NCBI RefSeq assembly: GCF_900105175.1
Contig: NZ_LT629771.1
Coordinates: forward strand, 1 to 64,000
Reading direction: 5' to 3'
Length of the DNA: 64,000 nucleotides
Source of the DNA: Jiangella sp. DSM 45060
GTDB taxonomy: Bacteria; Actinomycetota; Actinomycetes; Jiangellales; Jiangellaceae
Below the pieces are notes generated by a model. The model did no database searches. It worked only from the letters and a program-made list of their open reading frames with translations, and had not been told where the DNA came from. Each line of letters starts with the position of its first letter. Within the stretch, counting starts at the first letter, position 1. Made by a program: the position numbers and the translations under genes. Below, piece after piece: positions 44,917 through 51,790 of the stretch.

Positions 44917-45372
44917 CTAGCGGGAGTCGTCCTCGTCGTCGGTGTGCTGGCGGGCTTCGTCCTCGCGCTTGCGGGCCTCGGCCTGGCGGCGGGCCTCGGC
45001 CTCTTCGGCGGCCCGCGCCGCCTCGGCGTCCTTCTTGCGCTGGATCTCGTCCTCGCGCCGGCGGAGGTCGGCCTCCCACTGGTTGAGCATCTGCTCGTGC
45101 TTGGTGTCGATGTCGCGCAGGTGCCGCAGGAACTCGGGGTCGTCGTCGGGGGCGAGGGGACGCGGGGGCGGCCCGGTGGGGCGCTGCGGGCGGGCCCGCT
45201 CCTTACCGAGGACCAGCCAGAGAATGGGTCCGATCAGCGGGATGAGCACGATGATGGCCACCCAGGCGACCCGGTTCAGCGACCGGAACCGGGTGGAGTC
45301 GGTCTGCAGGCAGTCGATCAGCGCATAGACGAGCAGCGCTATGGCGACCACGATTGGTAGTACCCGACCCAC
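44917..45372 (-). CDS. PLDc_N domain membrane protein with charged C-terminal tail
   Basis: A 151-residue protein from a GTG at 45372 after GGGAGGTCGCACG. Two membrane helices (LPIVVAIALLVYALIDCLQT and WVAIIVLIPLIGPILWLVLG) form a PLDc_N domain. After it come a Pro-rich linker (RPTGPPPRPLAPDDDP) and a long highly charged, probably coiled-coil tail (LRRREDEIQRKKDAEAARAA). No phospholipase catalytic motif is present. Proteins of this kind are common in actinomycetes and of unknown role, perhaps membrane scaffolds. Confidence 0.88.
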   Translation of the reverse strand: MGRVLPIVVAIALLVYALIDCLQTDSTRFRSLNRVAWVAIIVLIPLIGPILWLVLGKERARPQRPTGPPPRPLAPDDDPEFLRHLRDIDTKHEQMLNQWEADLRRREDEIQRKKDAEAARAAEEAEARRQAEARKREDEARQHTDDEDDSR

Positions 45373-45441
45373 CGTGCGACCTCCCCGGTCGAGCTGTGTT
45401 CCTTTCCACCAGCCTAGGTGCTGCGCCGGGCGCGACGCACC

Positions 45442-45485
45442 CCGGACCGGATTCCGCTTGTCCGGGCAAGCGGAATCCGGTCCGG
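45442..45485 (-). terminator. Perfect 19-bp hairpin after the 41-residue gene
   Basis: CCGGACCGGATTCCGCTTG (45442-45460) pairs with its exact reverse complement at 45467-45485 around the loop TCCGGG. Read along the minus strand it starts 8 bases after the stop of the 45494-45619 frame, so it fits as that gene's terminator. Confidence 0.75.
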
Positions 45486-45493
45486 AACGCGGG

Positions 45494-45619
45494 TCAGGAG
45501 AAGAGCCGGCGGCGCGTGCGGTGGCCGGCGCGGAGGGCGGCTGCCTGGCGCGCCTTCTCCGCCTCCCGACGCAGGTCGTCGATGCGGGTCTGGGCGTACT
45601 CCAAGCCGTACAACGTCAC
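45494..45619 (-). CDS. Small basic protein of unknown function, 41 aa
   Basis: The frame runs from a GTG at 45619 (after CACAGGGA) to a TGA at 45494. It reads TLYGLEYAQTRIDDLRREAE, then KARQAAALRAGHRTRRRLFS, an amphipathic, basic helix. The following strong hairpin and the clean AT-richer upstream region (45620-45700) support a real gene. Similar short 'LRREAE-AR' peptides are frequent in actinomycetes but I know no function. It may be a membrane-associated or nucleic-acid-binding helix. Confidence 0.6.
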   Translation of the reverse strand: MTLYGLEYAQTRIDDLRREAEKARQAAALRAGHRTRRRLFS

Positions 45620-45768
45620 TCCCTGTGATGAATTTTGAACAAATCAAAGGCAGCAAGCCACCTTCTGCCTATGATTCTAAGTCACAGGGGGGTCACGGGA
45701 CCATCTCGAACCGGGTGATCCCCACCACGTTGGCGGCGTGCTCCGGGGCGCTGCGAGGATGGAGCGCC

Positions 45769-46227
45769 ATGGACACCGTCGATACGAGTCTTGTCGCGGC
45801 GTTGCGGGCCAACGGCCGGGCGTCGTACGCGGAGCTGGGCCGGCTGGTGGGGCTGTCCGGGCCGAGCGTCCAGGAGCGGGTGCGCCGGCTCGAGGACCGC
45901 GGGGTCATCACCGGCTACCGCGCCACCGTCGAGCCGTCGGCGCTGGGGCTGGGGCTCACGGCGCTGATCGGGCTGGTGCTGTCCGACTCCGCCGGTCACG
46001 AGGAGGTCGGCGCCCGGCTGGAGGACGTCGCGGAGGTCGAGGACTGCTGGTTCATCGCCGGCGACGAGGCGTACATGCTCAAGGTCCGGGTCGCCGACGT
46101 CGAGGGGCTGGAGCGGCTGCTGGGCCGTCTGGTCCGCATCGAGGGGGTCGCGCGCACCCGCACCACGCTGGTCATCTCGACGCGGTTCGAGGACCGCCAG
46201 GTCGAGCCGGAGCTGGTCGGCAGCTGA
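45769..46227 (+). CDS. Lrp/AsnC family transcriptional regulator
   Basis: A 152-residue Lrp protein. The N-terminal HTH is LVAALRANGRASYAELGRLV, GLSGPSVQERVRRLEDRGVI and TGYRATVE; the C-terminal RAM (AsnC ligand) domain includes VEDCWFIAGDEAYMLKVRVAD. The ATG at 45769 follows GAGGATGGAG. It precedes dps in the same direction (65 bp). Target and effector amino acid unknown. A second Lrp protein is at 48229. Confidence 0.9.
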   Translation: MDTVDTSLVAALRANGRASYAELGRLVGLSGPSVQERVRRLEDRGVITGYRATVEPSALGLGLTALIGLVLSDSAGHEEVGARLEDVAEVEDCWFIAGDEAYMLKVRVADVEGLERLLGRLVRIEGVARTRTTLVISTRFEDRQVEPELVGS

Positions 46228-46292
46228 CGCACCCGGTGAAACTCCGCGGATCGGTTACGGACACCAGGAGAGCCGAACCGAGGAGGTCCACC

Positions 46293-46763
46293 ATGACGCC
46301 GATCAACAGCCCACTCGCCGACGACGCCCACAAGGTCGTGACGGAGGCCCTGCGTGACGCCCTCGTCGACCTGATCGACCTCTCGCTTGCCGGCAAGCAG
46401 GCGCACTGGAACGTCACCGGGCCGCGTTTCCGCACCATCCACTTCCAGCTCGACGAGGTCGTCGACACCGCGCGGAAGCACGCCGACATCGTGGCCGAGC
46501 GGTCGGTGACGGTCGGCAGCCCGGCCGACGGCCGCGCCGAGACCGTCGCCCGCGACTCCCAGCTGACCCGGCTCGAGGCCGGCTGGGTGCGCGACGACGA
46601 CGTGGTGACGACGTTCGTCGGGCTGTACGACGGCGTCATCGCCCGCATGCGCCAGCGCGCCCACGACATCGAGGACGCCGATCCCGTCAGCAACAACATC
46701 CTGCTCGACGTCGTCGAGGAGCTGGAGAAGCAGTACTGGATGTGGCAGGCCGAGCGGGCCTGA
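46293..46763 (+). CDS. dps: Dps family DNA-binding/ferritin-like protein
   Basis: Dps forms a 12-mer that oxidises and stores iron with peroxide and shields DNA. The 156-residue protein has the ferroxidase ligands in KQAHWNVTGPRFRTIHFQLD and EVVDTARKHADIVAERS. A short N-terminal tail (TPINSPLADDAHK) carries few basic residues, so DNA binding through the tail may be weak. The ATG at 46293 follows GAGGAGG. It stands between an Lrp gene and the dehydratase gene. Confidence 0.94.
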   Translation: MTPINSPLADDAHKVVTEALRDALVDLIDLSLAGKQAHWNVTGPRFRTIHFQLDEVVDTARKHADIVAERSVTVGSPADGRAETVARDSQLTRLEAGWVRDDDVVTTFVGLYDGVIARMRQRAHDIEDADPVSNNILLDVVEELEKQYWMWQAERA

Positions 46764-46788
46764 CGACCGCGCGCCGGGTGCGTAGGCG

Positions 46789-47760
46789 ATGATGCTGCGC
46801 ATGGATGACGCACCCGGCCTGGTCGGTCTCGACGACATCCGCGCGGCGGCCCGGCGGCTGGACGGCGTCGCCGTCCGCACGCCGCTGGTCCCGGCCGCGT
46901 GGTCCGGTGGCGACCTGTGGCTGAAGCCGGAGGGCCTGCAGGCCACCGGCGCGTTCAAGCTGCGTGGCGCGTTCAACGCCGTCGCGCTGCTCGACGGCGA
47001 CGCGCGCGGGCGCGGCGTCGTCACGCACTCCAGCGGCAACCACGCGCAGGCGCTGGCGTGGGCGGCCCGCGAGCAGGGCATCGCCGCCACCGTCGTCATG
47101 CCCGACGCCGCCGCGCCGGTGAAGGTCGCCGCGACGCGGGCGCTCGGCGCCGAGGTCGTCATGGTGCCGCCGCCCGAGCGCGACAGCCGGGTCCGCGAGC
47201 TGATCGCCGAGCGCGGCCTGACGTTCGTCTCGCCGTTCGACGACGCCAGGGTCATCGCGGGCGGCGGCACGGTCGGCCTGGAGATCGCCGAGGACCGCCC
47301 CGACGCCGGCACCGTCCTCGTCCCGGTGGGCGGCGGCGGCCTGATCTCGGGCATCGGCGTCGCGGTGAAGGCGCTGGCGCCCGGCACCCGCGTCGTTGGC
47401 GTCGAGCCCGAGCTGGCCGCCGACGCCCGCGACAGCCTGGCTCGCGGCGAACGCGTCGCCTGGGACCCGGCCGACACCTACCGCACCATCGCCGACGGCG
47501 TCCGGCTGCCGGTCATCGGCGAGCTGACGTGGGAGCACATCCGCCGCCACGTCGACGAGATCGTGACCGTCCCGGAGGACGCGATCCTGGCCGCGATGCG
47601 GCTGCTGGCCGTGCGCGGGCGGATCGTGTCCGAGCCGACGGGAGCGCTGACAACCGCGGCGTTCCTGGCCGAGCCGGCCCGGTTCGGGCGCGCGGTGGCG
47701 GTGGTGTCCGGCGGCAACGCCGATCCCGCGCTGCTGGCCCGCGTGCTCACGTCGCCTTGA
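46789..47760 (+). CDS. Threonine/serine dehydratase (PLP fold type II)
   Basis: It would deaminate threonine or serine to the 2-oxo acid. The 323-residue catalytic-only form (no ACT regulatory domain) has the PLP lysine in QATGAFKLRGAFNAV, the phosphate-binding SSGNHAQALAWAA, and GGGGLISGIGVAVKAL. Starts at 46789, 46792 and 46801 are all possible; no clear ribosome site separates them. Serine racemase-like activity is an alternative. It converges on the rhodanese gene with a 14-base overlap. Confidence 0.9.
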   Translation: MMLRMDDAPGLVGLDDIRAAARRLDGVAVRTPLVPAAWSGGDLWLKPEGLQATGAFKLRGAFNAVALLDGDARGRGVVTHSSGNHAQALAWAAREQGIAATVVMPDAAAPVKVAATRALGAEVVMVPPPERDSRVRELIAERGLTFVSPFDDARVIAGGGTVGLEIAEDRPDAGTVLVPVGGGGLISGIGVAVKALAPGTRVVGVEPELAADARDSLARGERVAWDPADTYRTIADGVRLPVIGELTWEHIRRHVDEIVTVPEDAILAAMRLLAVRGRIVSEPTGALTTAAFLAEPARFGRAVAVVSGGNADPALLARVLTSP

Positions 47761-48133
47761 GCGTGAACCCCTCGTCCAGCCAGCCGGTGACGCCGCCGAT
47801 CATCTTGCGCACCGGGCGGCCGAGCCGGGCCAGCCGGAGCGCGGCCTTGTCGGCGCCGTTGCAGTGCGGCCCGGCGCAGTAGACGACGAACTCGGCGTCG
47901 GCCGGCCAGTGGGCGAGGTTGCGCTCGACGATGCGCCCGTGCGGCAGGTTGACGGCGCCGGGCACGTGGCCCGCGGCGTAGAGCTCCGGGCCGCGGACGT
48001 CGAGCAGCACGAAGTCGGCGGTGCCGGTCGTCAGCGCGTGGTGCACGTCCCAGCAGTCGGTCTCGAACGCGAGCAGGGCGGCGAAGTGCGCGGCGGCGTC
48101 GGCCGGCGGCGCGGGCGGGATCATCGTCGTCAT
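47747..48133 (-). CDS. Rhodanese-like sulfurtransferase domain protein
   Basis: A 128-residue single rhodanese domain. ADFVLLDVRGPELYAAGHVP and GAVNLPHGRI are the CH2A block, and the catalytic Cys is in VVYCAGPHCNGADKAA, followed by LGRPVRKMIGGVTGWLDEG. The active loop has two Cys (CAGPHC), a variant seen in many actinobacterial members. It may move sulfur in the cytoplasm; the partner is unknown. It diverges from the Lrp gene at 48229. Confidence 0.9.
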   Translation of the reverse strand: MTTMIPPAPPADAAAHFAALLAFETDCWDVHHALTTGTADFVLLDVRGPELYAAGHVPGAVNLPHGRIVERNLAHWPADAEFVVYCAGPHCNGADKAALRLARLGRPVRKMIGGVTGWLDEGFTLKAT

Positions 48134-48228
48134 GGCATCGACGCTACGGCGGCCGTGGCGAGTTGCGGCAGGGGCGATCGGGGGTCGCCGGCGGCGATCG
48201 GGCGGGGAAAGCCCGGTATCGTCGCGGC

Positions 48229-48747
48229 ATGGCCGACGATTCCGCCGCCGCCCTCGACCGCGTCGACTGGCAGCTGCTCGAGCACCTCCAGCGCGACGGC
48301 CGCGTCGCGGTCGCCGAGCTGGCCCGTCGCGTCAACCTCGGGCCCAGCGCGACCGCCGACCGCATCCGCCGGCTCACCGACCTCGGCGTCATCGCCGGCT
48401 TCCGGGCCGAGCTCGACCTCGAGCGCATCGGCTACACCGTCATCGCCTACGTGCGGCTGCGCTACCCGTCCGGCAACTACCGCGCCCTGCACGCAGAGCT
48501 GGACCGCACCCAGGAACTGCTGGAGTGCCACCACGTCACCGGCGACGACTGCTTCGTGCTGAAGGTGGCCGCGCGGTCCATGCGCCACCTCGAGGAGCTG
48601 GCCGGCCGGCTGGCCACCCTCGGCAGCGTCACGACCTCCGTCGTGTACTCGTCGCCGCTGGTGTCGAGGGTGATCAGCCGGCCGGACGCTCAGCCGAGTG
48701 CCGGAATGACCTCGCGCTCGAACAGCTCGACGCCGCTGAGGTCGTAG
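48229..48747 (+). CDS. Lrp/AsnC family transcriptional regulator
   Basis: A 172-residue Lrp protein: HTH in WQLLEHLQRDGRVAVAELA and RVNLGPSATADRIRRLTDLG, RAM domain with ECHHVTGDDCFVLKVAARSM. The C-terminal 20 residues (QPSAGMTSRSNSSTP) go past the usual end and overlap by 58 bases the convergent LLM gene on the other strand; this tail is probably real but not conserved. It diverges from the rhodanese gene (95 bp) and may control it. Confidence 0.9.
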   Translation: MADDSAAALDRVDWQLLEHLQRDGRVAVAELARRVNLGPSATADRIRRLTDLGVIAGFRAELDLERIGYTVIAYVRLRYPSGNYRALHAELDRTQELLECHHVTGDDCFVLKVAARSMRHLEELAGRLATLGSVTTSVVYSSPLVSRVISRPDAQPSAGMTSRSNSSTPLRS

Positions 48748-49736
48748 GCCGCCTCCGGGAAGTAGCCGATGGCGTAGCTCATGCCCTTGTCCTGGTACTG
48801 CCTGATCGCGTCGGCGACCTGCTCGGGCGTGCCGGCGGTCGGGTTCTCGCGGTACGGCCGCATCTTCTGCGCCACGACGTCGGGCGTCATGAACCGGCCG
48901 TAGATCTCCTCGACGCGGGCCAGCTTGGCGTCGACCTCGGCCTGGTCGGCGCCGATGACGACGTTGAAGTTCATCGAGCGGGTGATGGAGTCGTAGTCGG
49001 TGCCGAGGTCGCGGCAGTGCCCCGCCAGCACCTCGGACTTGTGCTGGAACACCTCGGGCGTGCCGCTGAAGTTGGTGTACGCCGTGTAGCTGCGCGAGCC
49101 GGTGTACGTCGCGCCGCGGGCGTGCTTGGCCGCGATGCGCAGCGTCACCTTCTCGCCGCCGCCGGCGATCCACAGCGGGATGCCGTCCTCCTGCAGCGGC
49201 AGCGGCCGGCAGATCGCGCCGTCGACCTGGTAGTGCTCGCCGGCCAGCGTCGCGACCCCGTTCGTCCACGCCTGCCGCATGATGTCGACGCCCTCGTCGA
49301 GCATGGCCAGCCGGACGCCGGCGCGCGGGAAGCCGAACCCGAAGGCGCGCCACTCGTGCTCGTACCAGCCCGCGCCGATGCCCATCTCGACCCGCCCGCC
49401 CGACACGACGTCCGCCGTCGCGGCGACCTTCGCCAGGTAGGCCGGGTTGCGGTAGGCCATGCACGTGCACATCTGGCCCAGCCGCACGCGCTGCGTCGCC
49501 GCGCCGAACGCCGCCATCAGCGTCCACGCCTCGTGGGTGGCCTCCTCGGTCGGCACCGGGGTGGTGTGGAAGTGGTCGTAGACCCAGATCGACTCCCACG
49601 GCCCCGCGTCGGCGTGCTGAGCGACGCGCAGCATCGTCTCCCAGTGACTCTTGGGAGCGATGTCGACGAGGTCCAGCCGCCAGCCCTGGGGGACGAAGAG
49701 CCCGAACTTCATGGGGGAAGAAGTCATGGGGCTCAC
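48690..49736 (-). CDS. LLM class (probable F420-dependent) oxidoreductase
   Basis: A 348-residue luciferase-like TIM barrel. Recognisable blocks are KFGLFVPQGW, ESIWVYDHFHT, VRLGQMCTCMAYRNPAYLAK, GGRVEMGIGAGWYEHEW and GTPEQVADAIRQY. Such enzymes in actinomycetes usually use F420 and sometimes FMN; the cofactor cannot be settled here. The GTG at 49736 is the longest start, but ATGs at 49727 and 49712 are also possible and the latter would begin directly at the first strand. Substrate unknown. Confidence 0.9.
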   Translation of the reverse strand: MSPMTSSPMKFGLFVPQGWRLDLVDIAPKSHWETMLRVAQHADAGPWESIWVYDHFHTTPVPTEEATHEAWTLMAAFGAATQRVRLGQMCTCMAYRNPAYLAKVAATADVVSGGRVEMGIGAGWYEHEWRAFGFGFPRAGVRLAMLDEGVDIMRQAWTNGVATLAGEHYQVDGAICRPLPLQEDGIPLWIAGGGEKVTLRIAAKHARGATYTGSRSYTAYTNFSGTPEVFQHKSEVLAGHCRDLGTDYDSITRSMNFNVVIGADQAEVDAKLARVEEIYGRFMTPDVVAQKMRPYRENPTAGTPEQVADAIRQYQDKGMSYAIGYFPEAAYDLSGVELFEREVIPALG

Positions 49737-49800
49737 CGTAGGACAAGGCGGTGAACGTTCGGAGACGAGCCTCCGCTTTCGTCATGGGTAGGCTGCCACG

Positions 49801-50208
49801 ATGGTGGAGATCACCGACCTGAACGACGCGGAGCGGGCGTGGGTCGCTGAGACCCTGGCCGCGCTCGGCCGGTCCGACGGCGACATCGTCGCGCTGGGCG
49901 CGGCCTACGACGCGGCGTTGCGTGGCTGGACGTCGGTGTCGCCGGACGAGCGGCCCGACCCGAACGACCTGATCAACCGGCTGGGCATCGGGTTCGGCGA
50001 GCACGTGCGCCGGCAGACCGGGCTGGCCTGGGTCATCGCGGCCGACGAGCACGGCACCGAGCTGGCGCTGCACGGGCAGCCCGGCGACGTCCTGCTGTAT
50101 CCGGCGAACCTCGTGGCCAAGCGCTGGGTGGCCGGCGAGACCGGGGTACTGCCCGAGCTCGCGGCCACGCTGATCGAGCAGGTCGTGCGGATCAAGGAGC
50201 GGGCGTGA
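49801..50208 (+). CDS. DUF3806 domain-containing protein
   Basis: A 135-residue soluble protein. ERPDPNDLINRLGIGFGEHV, TGLAWVIAADEHGTELALH and VLLYPANLVAKRWVAGETGV match the DUF3806 pattern of a small alpha/beta protein. No catalytic residues are known for the family. It overlaps the cytidine deaminase gene by four bases (GTGA), so the two are co-translated. Confidence 0.8.
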   Translation: MVEITDLNDAERAWVAETLAALGRSDGDIVALGAAYDAALRGWTSVSPDERPDPNDLINRLGIGFGEHVRRQTGLAWVIAADEHGTELALHGQPGDVLLYPANLVAKRWVAGETGVLPELAATLIEQVVRIKERA

Positions 50209-50606
50209 ACGACGACGAGCTGATCGCGTCGGCCGCCGGGTACCTCAACCCCCGCCACGTCGGCGACCGGCTGATCGGCGACGTCGCGTCGACGCTGGTG
50301 ACCGACCGGGGCCACGCGTACCACGGCGTCTGCATCGACACCCCGTCCGGCACCGGGTTCTGCGCCGAGCACAGCGCCATCGCCGCCATGGTGACCGGCG
50401 GCGAGGAGCGCATCGCCGCCATCGTCGCGGTGTGGCGCGACGACGACGGCGCGCTGTACGTGCTGCCGCCGTGCGGGCGGTGCCGCGAGTTCGTCCGTCA
50501 GCTGCACCCGGACAACCTCGACACGCGCGTGGTGCTGGGACGGGACCGCGCGGCGCCGCTGCGCGACCTGCTGCCGGCGCACGAGTGGCCCGCGCCGCTG
50601 GACTGA
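50205..50606 (+). CDS. Cytidine deaminase-like protein
   Basis: A 133-residue zinc deaminase. The catalytic motif is GTGFCAEHSAIAAMV (Cys and Glu), and the other two zinc Cys are in VLPPCGRCREFVRQL. It would salvage cytidine or deoxycytidine to uridine. The short length fits the homotetrameric type, though similar sequences in actinomycetes include blasticidin-S deaminase-like members, so the exact substrate is open. Its stop is 15 bases before a LexA-box promoter. Confidence 0.9.
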   Translation: MNDDELIASAAGYLNPRHVGDRLIGDVASTLVTDRGHAYHGVCIDTPSGTGFCAEHSAIAAMVTGGEERIAAIVAVWRDDDGALYVLPPCGRCREFVRQLHPDNLDTRVVLGRDRAAPLRDLLPAHEWPAPLD

Positions 50607-50620
50607 CGTCGCGCTGGCGG

Positions 50621-50649
50621 TTGACGCTCGAACACCTGTTCGATAGTGT
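50621..50649 (+). promoter_or_regulatory. SOS (LexA) box inside a consensus promoter
   Basis: TTGACG (50621-50626) and TAGTGT (50644-50649) are 17 bases apart. The spacer contains TCGAACACCTGTTCGA (50628-50643), an exact match to the actinobacterial LexA pattern TCGAAC-N4-GTTCGA. LexA bound here would occlude the promoter. Transcription would begin at about 50656, the A of an ATG, giving a leaderless message. Confidence 0.8.
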
Positions 50650-50655
50650 CTACCC

Positions 50656-50739
50656 ATGGTCCTTCCGAACACCACACCGGCGGCCGGCCACGGGCAGCGG
50701 CCGAGCCGCCCCTCCAGGCCACCACCCTCCCCGGGGTGA
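50656..50739 (+). CDS. Possible SOS-induced leaderless small ORF, 27 aa
   Basis: The ATG at 50656 coincides with the expected start of transcription from the LexA-box promoter. The 27-codon frame ends with a TGA at 50739 and encodes a Pro/Arg-rich peptide (PNTTPAAGHGQRPSRPSRPP). The stop falls at the first bases of a strong hairpin (50738-50796). The peptide has no recognised relative. It may be a real short peptide, or the transcript may be a small RNA. The coding case is weak; the transcriptional unit is the stronger claim. Confidence 0.4.
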   Translation: MVLPNTTPAAGHGQRPSRPSRPPPSPG

Positions 50740-50796
50740 TCGGCAGGGGCCGTCGCCCGGGCTTCCCCCGACCCGCGGGCGGCGGCCCTGCCGATC
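50738..50796 (+). terminator. Strong hairpin ending the SOS-promoter transcript
   Basis: GATCGGCAGGGGCCGTCGCC with CG (50738-50759) pairs with CGGGCGGCGGCCCTGCCGAT with C (50776-50796), with one bulge and one mismatch around a 16-base loop. A transcript starting at 50656 would be about 140 nt. No U-run follows. Confidence 0.6.
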
Positions 50797-50823
50797 GCCG
50801 GGCGGCGTAGAATCCGTCACGTC

Positions 50824-51117
50824 ATGGCCGTTCTCCGTTACACCCTGTTGCGCGCGCTGGTCTTCGTCATCATCGCGGCGCTGCTCTGGCTCGTCGGCTT
50901 GCGCGGGCTGGTGCTCGTGGCCCTCGGGCTCGTCCTCTCCGGGCTGGTCAGCTTCTTCGTGCTGCGCGGCAGTCGCGACCAGGTGTCCATCGCCTGGGAC
51001 CGGCGCCTGCGCACCATCCGCGAGCGCACCGCCGCCGAGGACGCGTGGGACGACGAGCAGCGCGCTCGCACCGACGCGGACGTCGACGCCGAAGGCCGCC
51101 CGCCGCGCGACGCCTAG
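50824..51117 (+). CDS. DUF4229 small membrane protein
   Basis: A 97-residue protein with two membrane helices (ALVFVIIAALLWLVGLRGL and VLVALGLVLSGLVSFFVLRG) and an acidic/basic cytoplasmic tail (RERTAAEDAWDDEQRARTDA). This is the DUF4229 layout, usual in actinomycetes near menaquinone genes. Function unknown. The start is the ATG at 50824. Confidence 0.85.
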   Translation: MAVLRYTLLRALVFVIIAALLWLVGLRGLVLVALGLVLSGLVSFFVLRGSRDQVSIAWDRRLRTIRERTAAEDAWDDEQRARTDADVDAEGRPPRDA

Positions 51118-51178
51118 CCCGTCACCGGCGAGGGCAGCCCGGCGCGTGCGAACGCGTCCGGCTGGGTACGTGCGCCTC

Positions 51179-51409
51179 ATGACCGACGATCGCCGCACGA
51201 AACCCGGTGCCACTCCAGGTGAGGACCCGCGCGACATCGACAAGGAACGCCTCGGCGACGCCGCGCTCGACGAGATGGACGCCTATGAGGGCGTCGTGCA
51301 CCAGCAGAACGCCACCGGCAAGCAGGGTCTCACGTCCGACGCCAAGGGCCGTGACCTGCACGAACTCGACGACGCCGCCGACGTCCCCAAGCTCCGGGAC
51401 GAGAGCTGA
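51179..51409 (+). CDS. Small acidic hydrophilic protein of unknown function, 76 aa
   Basis: The ATG at 51179 begins a 76-residue, very hydrophilic protein (DDRRTKPGATPGEDPRDIDK, LTSDAKGRDLHELDDAADVP). It has no Cys, no membrane segment and low sequence complexity, which suggests an unfolded or partner-dependent protein. No ribosome site is obvious. I do not recognise the family. Confidence 0.6.
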   Translation: MTDDRRTKPGATPGEDPRDIDKERLGDAALDEMDAYEGVVHQQNATGKQGLTSDAKGRDLHELDDAADVPKLRDES

Positions 51410-51476
51410 CCGCACAGCGAGAAAAAATCTTGACAGGGCGCGTCATGATCCGGTCGTCCCCCTGTCTTGTGGGTCA

Positions 51477-51498
51477 GACGGCACCGCGAGGTGCCGTC
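51477..51498 (+). promoter_or_regulatory. Hairpin with GNRA loop in the leader of the 57-residue gene
   Basis: GACGGCACC and GGTGCCGTC pair perfectly around the loop GCGA, a GNRA tetraloop. It ends 7 bases before the ACAGGAGG ribosome site. TTGACA at 51430-51435 could be a -35 box, but no good -10 follows. It may stabilise the message or influence translation. Confidence 0.45.
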
Positions 51499-51516
51499 CT
51501 CACACAGGAGGTTCCC

Positions 51517-51690
51517 ATGATGACCGACGAATACGAGCGCGCTGCCGAAGACGCCAAGCAGGCCAAGCGGGGCCGGCACCGCGGCGAGAGCCAGTCGCTG
51601 CTGCAGGATCTGCGTCAGGCCATCCTGGCGCGCGTCCCCACTGAGGACCGCGGCTACACCGGCCCGCGCCGCGCCCGCCGGCACGCCTGA
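51517..51690 (+). CDS. Small charged protein of unknown function, 57 aa
   Basis: The ATG at 51517 has an excellent ribosome site (ACAGGAGG, spacing 5). The peptide is hydrophilic and basic (YERAAEDAKQAKRGRHRGES, QDLRQAILARVPTEDRGYTG, ending in RRARRHA). A predicted amphipathic helix lies in the middle. No family recognised. The strong ribosome site and the leader hairpin support a real, well-expressed gene. Confidence 0.65.
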   Translation: MMTDEYERAAEDAKQAKRGRHRGESQSLLQDLRQAILARVPTEDRGYTGPRRARRHA

Positions 51691-51790
51691 GGGTGCGCGC
51701 GGGAGCATCCACACCGTTACCCGACCCGCGGACGGCCGCAACCAGCGGTCCCGCCCGACCCCGACCCGGCCCGGCGCGTGGGCGAACCCC

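Noticed and set aside
44159..45086. Several open frames in both directions over the 161-bp array, with repeated TPPSPPRQQH or LCHHVRRASG blocks
   Set aside because: They repeat only because the DNA does, have no ribosome sites, and are not continuous through the units.
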